From Planctomycetota bacterium (GTDB lineage Bacteria; Planctomycetota; Phycisphaerae; WQYP01), in contig JAJZCU010000009.1 of the NCBI GenBank assembly GCA_021828935.1, positions 1 through 14,145 of the forward strand: DNA of 14,145 nt, written 5' to 3'. The notes under the pieces were generated by a model, which saw nothing but the letters and a program-made list of their open reading frames with translations, did not search any database and was not told where the DNA came from. The position numbers and the translations under genes were made by a program. This document shows positions 1 to 7,018 of the stretch, in pieces (the stretch's first letter is position 1; each line of letters begins with the position of its first letter).

Positions 1-2958
1 TGTACGTGCAACCGGCGCATGGGGATGTTTAAGATACATATTAAGGAACGGTCCAAAACGTCGAATCATGGACTCGCCAGTCTCCAAATCTGGATAGCCG
101 CACATTTGGCAACCCGCCTGCCCGAAAAAATGCAGCACCTGCGGCGCGGAGGCGAAAGGGTGCCCCACCAACGCCCGCAGCAGCAGAATCGCCCGGGCGC
201 CCGTTTCAACTCCGGCCATGGCATGAAGATACGCCAACTCACGCAAGAGGCGCTCCATACCAACGGCGTCTTCCGATGCCCTTCGCGACGGCGCATTGGC
301 GGCTGCGGCAACCTCCGCCAAATATTGGTTTAAGTCGGCGGTTGTTAACAGCTCACGAGCGTCAATGCGGGAATGGCGCGGGCTGGTTTGTCTGGGCCGG
401 CGCGGCGCCCGATGTTGTGTGGACCGTGGGGCCCCGCCGTCCTGGACTTTCGCGAAGAGCCGCTCAACCTTTGAGAATTGCTCACGGAGCATGAAATACT
501 TCGTCTGCGCGGCGCTGATTTGGCCGATGACCACGCGCCCCCGCGGCTTTAAATCCTCCATAATTTTTTCGATGCGCTCAAGCGCCGCATCGGCCCGGTC
601 CAGCAACGCATTTTTATCGCGCCGCGATTCGGCGTTCATGGTGGTACATTGGGCGTATGCCAGCGGACGCACCTGCACATTAATTCCCGATTCAGTTGCA
701 ACCACGTTCAGCAAGGTCGGCGCACCGGGCTGGGTTGCGGCCAGATGCGCAGCCACGGGCTGCACGAATTGGCGGTTGATGGCGCGGCGCAACGCCCGGG
801 CGCCCAGTTGCGGGTCGTATGCCTGGTCTACCAGTCGCGCCAACGCCCCAGGCGCCACGGACAACATGCAGCGGCGCTGTTGCAGACCTTCCCGCGTGAG
901 CACCTCGTCAATCATCCGCTGCGCGATTTGCGCCGTCTGTTTGCGCGTGAGCCGGGCAAAGGGAACCACGCGATCAATCCTGTTAAAGAACTCCGGCCGG
1001 AAGAATTGTTCCGCCGCTCGCCGATAGGCCACCCCGGAATCCGCCCCGCCGGTGGCGAAACCAAATGTTTCACCGGCCGCGCGCACCCCCAGGTTGGATG
1101 TCATGATGATCACCGTGTTGCCGAAGTCGCTGGTGCGGCCCAGGGCGTCGGTCAGGCGGCCTTCGCCAAGCACCTGCAGCAGCAGATCAAAAACGTCCTC
1201 GTGCGCCTTTTCAATTTCATCCAGCAGAATCACGGCAAACGGCTGCCGGCGCACCGCCGCGGTAAGCAGCCCCTCGGGGTGGTTCCAGGCGCCAACCAGC
1301 CGCGCCGCGGAGTACGGGTCCACGTATTCGTTCATGTCAAATCTTAACAGGCGTTCGGGATTGCCGAAAAGATAATGGGCCAGAGCCTTGGCGGCCTGGG
1401 TTTTGCCCACGCCGGCGGGCCCGAGGAACAGGATTGAGCCCAAGGGACGGCCCGGATCGTTGAGTTGCGCCTTGGCCACCGACACAATATCAGCCATCGC
1501 GTCCACCGCCTGCTGCTGGCCGGTGACATCGCGCTCCAGGCCCCGAACAATATCGGCTCGTTCCAGCCGCGTTTGTCGGTCAAGAAATTCCACGGACAGC
1601 CCGCTCTTGGCGTGAAACTCGGCCAAGACCTCGCGGCGGCTGATGTCCGATGTTTTATATTTGGAGGCCAAATCTTTCAGGAAAATTGCAACCTTGCCGG
1701 GCAGCGCCAGATCACGCACATACCGCTGTTGCAATTCCATTGCCGTTGGCAGTACGTCAATGCCGAAGCGGCAACCATGCAGCCCCTCCATTTCGCGCAT
1801 GAAAGCAATCAGCAGGCGGCGGGCGTCTGGTTCCGACGGCTCGCGCACGGGAATGATATGAAATAAATCGGCAAAGCCGCGATCCCGTTCGCGCAGCACG
1901 CGCAGCGCTTCGGGATTAATCTCCGCAAGAAACCGGATATCACGGCGCTCCATGGCCGGCCGCAGCGCCTGCGCCACGCTGAGTTTTGAACTCGCCGAGA
2001 GCCCGGCGTGAAACAGCCCGGGCAGGTCATCGAAATACAGTACATGGCGGCGTCTTTTCGCGTGGTCCAAAATCGCCATCAGTCGATTTTCCCACTGGCC
2101 CACGTACATCATCCCGCTGATGAGCCGCTGCGGCGAAAGCAGCCACACGTTCTGCGTGTTGCCATACGGATTCTGTAACTTTTCAAGCCGCCGGTATACA
2201 TATTCATGCACCAGGGCGGTCTTGCCGGCCATGCGCGGGCCCACCAGAAGCACCGGCCGCTGATCCGGCGAATTGAGGAGCCGCGTGAGTTCGGTCACTT
2301 CGGTCTCGCGTGAAATGGCGCGGCCAAGATCATCGGGAAACAATGCATCCAGCCGCCGCCCCACGCGCTGGAGTTCCGCGCGGCCATCCATGGTTGTCTC
2401 GCCCATGAGTGCGGAGAACAGGCGACCGTTCTTTAGTTCCAGCTTTTGGTTTGGCGCTACGTCCAGATCAATCTCCGTCACGGACGCATGTATCAGAACG
2501 TCCATGGTGGGCGGCGCGATGAAGTTCGGATCCTCTTTCTCTTCCCCACGGAAGTAATCGGTGAATGTCTCTTTTGCCCGGGCGCGCAATGATTCGCCTC
2601 TGGCCACCTCAAACCACACGCCCGGGACCGTGGGGGAGAAAGCCACGCGGCGGTCGAAAGCGTCAAATGCGGCCACCATCAGGTGGCAGTGAATGGTGCG
2701 ACGCCGCAACAGCAATTTTTCATCAACAATGGCGGTTTCCACGTTGGGCGAAAAGCTCCACCGCACCAGGTCATCGTGGCGCAGCTCGCGGCCGGCGCGC
2801 TCCAACACGCTGCGAATTTCCTGCGCCACGCGCTGCATGGCCCGGCTTAAAAGTTCCGCCCGCCGCGCGGGCTTGCGCACAAACAGCGGGCGCACCCGGA
2901 ATTCCGCTCCGCCCTCAGTACGCGTCTGCTCTACATAGATCGGAATCGTAAACTTCAT
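1..2958 (-). CDS. Clp-like double AAA+ ATPase, downstream paralog (partial, C-terminus beyond window)
   Basis: Two-ring AAA+ ATPase of the ClpA/ClpB type, 986 codons visible and still open at the left edge. It is likely a cytoplasmic ATP-driven protein unfoldase or remodeller; the substrate is unknown. Residues 1-200 are not a Clp N-domain but resemble the N-terminus of the upstream paralog. AAA1 (about 210-430) has Walker A GPRMAGKT (240-247) but Walker B reads LYFDD (307-311), DD instead of DE, and no arginine-finger ERRF motif. AAA2 (about 475-765) is intact: GPAGVGKT (513-520), LLDEIEK (578-584), sensor-1 N622, arginine finger R660 in FFNRID, sensor-2 R721 in GARALRR. There is no ClpB middle domain. 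Residues 775-840 look coiled-coil, followed by an Arg/Pro-rich linker and a helical region. The ATG lies in the stop of the upstream gene (ATGA, 4-base overlap), implying translational coupling. The AAA+ class is sure; the function is not. Confidence 0.9.
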   Translation of the reverse strand, partial: MKFTIPIYVEQTRTEGGAEFRVRPLFVRKPARRAELLSRAMQRVAQEIRSVLERAGRELRHDDLVRWSFSPNVETAIVDEKLLLRRRTIHCHLMVAAFDAFDRRVAFSPTVPGVWFEVARGESLRARAKETFTDYFRGEEKEDPNFIAPPTMDVLIHASVTEIDLDVAPNQKLELKNGRLFSALMGETTMDGRAELQRVGRRLDALFPDDLGRAISRETEVTELTRLLNSPDQRPVLLVGPRMAGKTALVHEYVYRRLEKLQNPYGNTQNVWLLSPQRLISGMMYVGQWENRLMAILDHAKRRRHVLYFDDLPGLFHAGLSASSKLSVAQALRPAMERRDIRFLAEINPEALRVLRERDRGFADLFHIIPVREPSEPDARRLLIAFMREMEGLHGCRFGIDVLPTAMELQQRYVRDLALPGKVAIFLKDLASKYKTSDISRREVLAEFHAKSGLSVEFLDRQTRLERADIVRGLERDVTGQQQAVDAMADIVSVAKAQLNDPGRPLGSILFLGPAGVGKTQAAKALAHYLFGNPERLLRFDMNEYVDPYSAARLVGAWNHPEGLLTAAVRRQPFAVILLDEIEKAHEDVFDLLLQVLGEGRLTDALGRTSDFGNTVIIMTSNLGVRAAGETFGFATGGADSGVAYRRAAEQFFRPEFFNRIDRVVPFARLTRKQTAQIAQRMIDEVLTREGLQQRRCMLSVAPGALARLVDQAYDPQLGARALRRAINRQFVQPVAAHLAATQPGAPTLLNVVATESGINVQVRPLAYAQCTTMNAESRRDKNALLDRADAALERIEKIMEDLKPRGRVVIGQISAAQTKYFMLREQFSKVERLFAKVQDGGAPRSTQHRAPRRPRQTSPRHSRIDARELLTTADLNQYLAEVAAAANAPSRRASEDAVGMERLLRELAYLHAMAGVETGARAILLLRALVGHPFASAPQVLHFFGQAGCQMCGYPDLETGESMIRRFGPFLNMYLKHPHAPVART

Positions 2959-5900
2959 TTTCCGACGGGCTCCCGAATCGCTTTCGCGAGATACTCTTCC
3001 ATCAGTGCGCGCAGGGCTTCATCGAAATTTGTCCACGCCGTCACGCAATTTAACGCCAGGTCGTTGATGGTTTGCTGTTCGAGATTCATGCGCCGGCGTC
3101 GCTTGGTTCTCTTAAGGCCTCCGATGCGGTGAACATCCGCCGGCGGTTGATAATCATTTAACGGGCCGGGGTAAACCGCCACCAGGCACGCCGACTCATT
3201 TTGGCCGCGCATGAAGACATGCGAACCGGCCTCTCCCAGAAAAAATGGCAGAATATGTGGCGCCCGGAGTTCCATGACAATTCCGATGGGTTTGCCGTCG
3301 CCCGCGGCAAAAAACCTGGCCGGTTCTTCCACGCGGTGCAACAGCAGGCCCCGGTCGTCATGGGCGTACCAACCGGTAACCAGTCTGGCCTGGTGCGCCA
3401 CGGCGGCGCGAAAATAGGCTCCGGCCAGCGCAAAGAGGTCCGGCGCCTGTTCGCAGAAAATGGCGACTGTGGCCTGGTGCGGATTTTCAAATCCAAGCCC
3501 GTACAACTCCAAAAGTACCGTCGCGAAAATGGCTTCCGCGTCGTCGATCTGCCGGGCCCAGTCCGCCCCGCGCTGACCGCCATGCTCATAGAAGCATTGC
3601 AGCGCTGCGTCCTCAATGGCCACAATTTTGCTTTTTAACGCCATTGCGCTGTCCAGTGGCGCACGCAACCGTTTCACCCGTTGCCGCCACTTCGGGACCG
3701 TCGGATGGTTCGGCGGCGCGCTTTCCTCGTGCGCAATGGACCGTTCCAGGCGAAAGACCTCATTATGTACATCCAGCAACGCCGTGCTTTTTTCCAGCCG
3801 CTGCACCTGCCGACGCACCGTGGCCGCGCGGGTTCCCAGCAATGGGCCGGCACCGCCCGCGGCGCTGGCCAAGGCGTTGGCGGTGGCCGCGCGTACTCGG
3901 ATGCTCAAACCGTCACTGCCGACGCGCACCAGGGCGGTCAGCGGCACATCGTCGGCATACGTGTTGATCGCGCCAGCCAGGGGCGCCAGCAATTCGCGCT
4001 CAATGGCCCGCTTCAACGGCCGTGCGCCGTAGGCCGCGTCAAAACCTTTTTTTGCAAGATAATCCGCACTCTCTTCATCCAGATCAAACGCAATGTCGCG
4101 CAGACGCAGACCGTCGCGCTGCCGCAGCAGCGCTAATTCGCGCCGCGCAATGGCCGCGATCGCCGCGCCGTTCAGCGGCAGAAACGGCACGATCCGGTCA
4201 ATTCGATTAAACAGTTCTGGCCGCAGAAAGGCGCGTACTTCCTCCGTAAAATGCTCTGCCGGGTCGGGCGTCTGCCCGGCGCACAGCCCGAAGCGCGGAC
4301 GTCCGAAAGACGCCGCGCCCAGGTTGGATGTCATGACAATGATGCTATTGGTAAAATCAGCCAGACGTCCGCTGGCGTCGGTTAAGCGCCCCTCGCCAAG
4401 CACCTGCAGCATCAGATCAAAAAATGCGCTGTGGGCTTTTTCAACTTCATCAAACAAAACCACCGAGAACGGCTGCTGGCGAATCCGCGCCGTGAGCAAC
4501 CCCTCCGCGCGCCCGAAGCCACCCACCAGACGCTGCACCGCCTCCGCCGTGTTGTATTCAGTCATATCAAACCGAGTGAGCCGCGTGCGGTCGGTAAAAA
4601 AGTATTCTGTTAACGTCTTGGCCATTTCGGTTTTGCCCACGCCCGTTGGACCGATAAACAGCAGCGATGCGATCGGGCGCCGGGGCCGGTTCAGCCCGGC
4701 CTTGAGCGTGGCCAAAAGATCAACGATCAGATCAATGGCCCCGTCCTGGGCCATCACCTGCCCCATAAACCATTTTCGTGCCGCGGCAATGTCCAGCGGG
4801 ACGGCGTCGTCAATCATGGCCAGAGGCAGGCCGGTTTCCCGTGCGAAGGCGGCGGTGATGAGTTCCGGTCCCGGCGTCTGGCCGCTTGTGTCACGCAATA
4901 AATTGCGTATAAACCGAATGGGACGGCCGGGGAAGCCCGAATAGCCGGCATATCGGCGGTGCAGCCGCTGCAGGGTCTCCAGAGCCGCGTCGCTGAAAGG
5001 ACAAGGGTCTTCCGGCGTTTCCTGGGCGGCCACGCGGCGGAGAATGGCATGCACGGTCTGGCGCGATGGCGCTTCAACTTTTATCTGTCGGAACACCGCC
5101 AGCAAATGAGGGTCGCGCCGTTCCAGCACCGCGATTTGTTCCACCGTGCATTCAGCGATGGCCAAAAGTTCGCCCCGCGCCATATAATTGCGTAGAAATC
5201 CCGCGATGCTCAGGGTGCTGGACCGCGCTTGGCCGATTTCCAGCAGTTCTATTAAATTTCCCAAATACAGCACGGCCCGCGCGGCTGAAGCCTCGCGGCA
5301 GAGCTTGTGGCATCGTTCCTGCCAAATGCCAAAGCCCAGGGCGCCGGCGATCAGGCGCGTTCCGCTGGTGGCCCAGAACGGCCGATCGCCCAGGCCAAAA
5401 TGTTCGCGCCGCCGCACCAGTTCATGCACCGCCGCCGTCTTCCCCACGCCCGACGGGCCCACCAGCAGCACCGACCGCGCGGCGCGGCCGGCCAGGGCAT
5501 TGGCCAACTGCTCAACGACGTTGTCCAGGCCAATTCTTTCGGGGGCCGACCGTTTTGCCATATCACTGCCAACTTCCTCCAGCACCGACTTCACCGGCGC
5601 CTCGCGGTCCGCAGCCTCTTGGGCTCGCTGCTTGGCCGATTTTATGGAAACAATCATCTCCTCATGGCGCAACTCCAGGCCGGTGAACCGTTGTAGCTCC
5701 GCCAATCGCAGCAGCGACTGCTCCGCCCTCTGCCGCTGCAGCGCGAAGCGAATCTCTTTTTTTAATTGCGGTAGAATTTTTTCCGCTTCTTCCGTCACGG
5801 CGGCCGCCTGCAACGCGGGAACGTAAGCCACATGCACGCCATCGGGCCGATTCCAGCGAACCGCGCGGAACGTTAGCGTCACCGGCGCCCGCCAGGCGAC

Positions 5901-6152
5901 ATCACCCGGCGGCGGATCAATATCCAGCGTCACGGTTTCAATGCTCAAGTTATTCGTTGCCTGGCGCTTTGAGATGTCCGCCGCCGGCCCGTGAGCGAGC
6001 ATCCGCGGCAGAAGCGATTGCAGCACCGCAACCGCTTCTTCCGGCGTCTTGGCCAGCGATACAATTTCCGGAATAAATAAAGATTCCCCCACGCACCCGC
6101 CGTCGCACAGGGGTTGGATCATGATGCCCAGTTGTAATGTCACATCGGCCAT
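2955..6152 (-). CDS. Clp-like double AAA+ ATPase with degenerate first ring and PCRF-like C-terminus
   Basis: 1065-residue paralog of the next gene, probably forming a complex with it. Residues 1-200: uncharacterised N-terminal region shared with the paralog. AAA1 (about 205-435) keeps Walker A GPSGVGKT (232-239), but Walker B is LYLGN (295-299), with both acidic residues lost; sensor 1 reads AECT and the ERRF arginine finger is absent, so this ring may bind but probably not hydrolyse ATP. AAA2 (about 455-755) is canonical: GPTGVGKT (501-508), LFDEVEK (566-572), N610, R650 in LFNRID, R711 in GARPLKR. Residues 780-850 are charged helix. Residues 890-999 resemble the PCRF domain of class I release factors (GEAGSHVF at 973-980, VAVYPG at 991-996), and 1013-1062 resemble the release-factor C-terminal tail, with no GGQ between. 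The start is the first ATG; no clear Shine-Dalgarno is seen. AAA+ call very sure; PCRF call moderate. Confidence 0.92.
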   Translation of the reverse strand: MADVTLQLGIMIQPLCDGGCVGESLFIPEIVSLAKTPEEAVAVLQSLLPRMLAHGPAADISKRQATNNLSIETVTLDIDPPPGDVAWRAPVTLTFRAVRWNRPDGVHVAYVPALQAAAVTEEAEKILPQLKKEIRFALQRQRAEQSLLRLAELQRFTGLELRHEEMIVSIKSAKQRAQEAADREAPVKSVLEEVGSDMAKRSAPERIGLDNVVEQLANALAGRAARSVLLVGPSGVGKTAAVHELVRRREHFGLGDRPFWATSGTRLIAGALGFGIWQERCHKLCREASAARAVLYLGNLIELLEIGQARSSTLSIAGFLRNYMARGELLAIAECTVEQIAVLERRDPHLLAVFRQIKVEAPSRQTVHAILRRVAAQETPEDPCPFSDAALETLQRLHRRYAGYSGFPGRPIRFIRNLLRDTSGQTPGPELITAAFARETGLPLAMIDDAVPLDIAAARKWFMGQVMAQDGAIDLIVDLLATLKAGLNRPRRPIASLLFIGPTGVGKTEMAKTLTEYFFTDRTRLTRFDMTEYNTAEAVQRLVGGFGRAEGLLTARIRQQPFSVVLFDEVEKAHSAFFDLMLQVLGEGRLTDASGRLADFTNSIIVMTSNLGAASFGRPRFGLCAGQTPDPAEHFTEEVRAFLRPELFNRIDRIVPFLPLNGAAIAAIARRELALLRQRDGLRLRDIAFDLDEESADYLAKKGFDAAYGARPLKRAIERELLAPLAGAINTYADDVPLTALVRVGSDGLSIRVRAATANALASAAGGAGPLLGTRAATVRRQVQRLEKSTALLDVHNEVFRLERSIAHEESAPPNHPTVPKWRQRVKRLRAPLDSAMALKSKIVAIEDAALQCFYEHGGQRGADWARQIDDAEAIFATVLLELYGLGFENPHQATVAIFCEQAPDLFALAGAYFRAAVAHQARLVTGWYAHDDRGLLLHRVEEPARFFAAGDGKPIGIVMELRAPHILPFFLGEAGSHVFMRGQNESACLVAVYPGPLNDYQPPADVHRIGGLKRTKRRRRMNLEQQTINDLALNCVTAWTNFDEALRALMEEYLAKAIREPVGK

Positions 6153-6212
6153 GCAGGCGTCACCGCCGGGAAGGCTACGTTACAAATTGGCCGGCCGCAA
6201 GATTCTTAACGT

Positions 6213-6240
6213 GCGGCGCCGACGGCGCAGCCGCTTTTTT
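6213..6240 (+). terminator. Plus-strand stem-loop with T6 tail in the gap between ATPase and Uma2 genes
   Basis: GCGGC (6213-6217) pairs with GCCGC (6230-6234) and is followed at once by six T (6235-6240). An alternative inner hairpin GCGCC-GAC-GGCGC lies within it. This has the form of an intrinsic terminator on the plus strand, but the neighbouring genes are on the minus strand, where no T-run follows the stem. It could end an antisense transcript, or be chance in GC-rich DNA. The rest of the 120-base gap shows nothing I recognise, and no minus-strand terminator, so read-through from the Uma2 gene into the ATPase pair is possible. Confidence 0.3.
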
Positions 6241-6272
6241 CGCGCGGGCGCGACTTCAGTTTGACGATGCCC

Positions 6273-6836
6273 TCAGTTCCGCGGCAAACACAACTCACCC
6301 AGGGGGATTTCCAGGTCCAGGAACGGCGGAAACCGCACGGTTTCGTCCCCGCGGCCGTTGGCCCCCAGCGCGTATTTTCCATCGGCAAGTACGTAGGCCT
6401 CGGCCGTTCTTGCGATGGGATCAACGATCCAATAATTCGCCACGCCATAGGCCGCATATTCTGCGAATTTTTCCACCCGATCGATGCGTTCGCTGCCTGG
6501 GCTGATAAATTCCACGCACAGGTCGGGCGGCCCAGCAACCGACTTTCCGATGGCCAAATACACACGCGCGGCGGAAAAATAAAGCAGGTCGGGGCGCCGC
6601 ACGGTCCACGCTGACACCCGGTTATCCACATCCCAGGAAATTTCGCCGAGTTTATGTGCCCTAATATGCATCGCCACAATGGATGCCAAATGCAGGCTCA
6701 CACGGCCATGCGCAAATGACAGACTTGGACTCATTATAATTTCTCCATCCACCAATTCCCGGCGAATTTCATGCGGATCCTCCGGCAGTTCCATAAACTG
6801 CCGGGCTGTCATGCGTTGTGCGGCAACCAAGCTCAT
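6273..6836 (-). CDS. Uma2 family (DUF820) PD-(D/E)XK-fold putative endonuclease
   Basis: 187-residue Uma2/DUF820 protein, a restriction-endonuclease-fold family common in Cyanobacteria and Planctomycetota; the cellular role of the family is poorly known. Family marks visible: RRELVDGEI (25-33), RRPDLLYF (80-87) with putative metal ligand D83, LCVEFISPGSE (106-116) with E109, and K123...YAAYGVANYWIVDP (128-140). The length is typical of the family. A reading frame extends upstream to an ATG at 6884, but the ATG at 6836 is chosen because GGAG lies 6 bases before it and a TATAAT promoter lies at 6889-6894. It is followed after 120 bases by the AAA+ pair on the same strand, so co-transcription is possible but unproven, and it is divergent from the mannosidase gene. 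Family assignment is sure. DNA cleavage activity is inferred from the fold only. Confidence 0.9.
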   Translation of the reverse strand: MSLVAAQRMTARQFMELPEDPHEIRRELVDGEIIMSPSLSFAHGRVSLHLASIVAMHIRAHKLGEISWDVDNRVSAWTVRRPDLLYFSAARVYLAIGKSVAGPPDLCVEFISPGSERIDRVEKFAEYAAYGVANYWIVDPIARTAEAYVLADGKYALGANGRGDETVRFPPFLDLEIPLGELCLPRN

Positions 6837-6842
6837 AAAAAA

Positions 6843-6846
6843 CTCC
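6843..6846 (-). promoter_or_regulatory. Shine-Dalgarno of the Uma2 gene
   Basis: GGAG on the minus strand, followed by TTTTTT and ATG at 6836 (6-base spacing). It decides the start in favour of 6836 over the in-frame ATG at 6884. Confidence 0.75.
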
Positions 6847-6888
6847 AGTGCATGATGGCACTTCCACAAATACGGACAATCCATTCCT

Positions 6889-6916
6889 ATTATACAAGCG
6901 CGTAAATTCGCGGCAA
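6889..6916 (-). promoter_or_regulatory. Candidate sigma70-type promoter of the Uma2 gene
   Basis: On the minus strand, TTGCCG (6916-6911), a 16-base spacer and a perfect TATAAT (6894-6889). Transcription would start near 6882, giving a leader of about 45 bases that includes the GGAG. The -10 is perfect and the -35 matches 4 of 6. It sits in the 182-base divergent gap to the mannosidase gene. No comparably clear promoter for the mannosidase was found in that gap. Confidence 0.5.
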
Positions 6917-6934
6917 TGCGTGCGCGTAACGCAT
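6916..6934. repeat. Inverted repeat in the divergent intergenic region (possible operator)
   Basis: ATGCGT (6916-6921) and ACGCAT (6929-6934) form a perfect 6-base inverted repeat with 7 bases between. It abuts the -35 of the Uma2 promoter and lies about 85 bases before the mannosidase start. A related direct copy (TGCGTTGGCGTTAAG) follows at about 6944-6958. The placement fits a regulator-binding site, but there is no matching regulator gene in the window, and chance is possible. Confidence 0.3.
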
Positions 6935-7008
6935 ACTTTCGGGTGCGTTGGCGTTAAGCTCTGGCAAGGCCGCAGCTCTTGGGCGAGCCCACAACATCCC
7001 AGTTTTTT

Positions 7009-7012
7009 GGAG
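7009..7012 (+). promoter_or_regulatory. Shine-Dalgarno deciding the start of the beta-mannosidase gene
   Basis: GGAG lies 6 bases before the ATG at 7019 and only 3 bases before the adjacent ATG at 7016. This makes 7019 (or 7016) far more likely than the in-frame ATG at 6848, which would place untypical sequence before the Tat leader. Confidence 0.7.
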
Positions 7013-7018
7013 CCAATG

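Noticed and set aside
296..1027. 243-codon open frame on the plus strand
   Set aside because: It lies opposite the AAA+ gene, has a Ser/Arg/Ala-rich composition typical of an antisense frame in GC-rich DNA, and shows no domain.
1..6152. Type VI secretion ClpV (TssH) for one of the ATPases
   Set aside because: No Clp N-domain of the ClpV type, no other secretion genes nearby, and a degenerate first ring; ClpV is not normally a tandem pair.
6848..7018. Longer N-terminus for the mannosidase from the ATG at 6848
   Set aside because: No Shine-Dalgarno there, it would run through the divergent promoter region and bury the Tat leader; 7019 has GGAG at good spacing.
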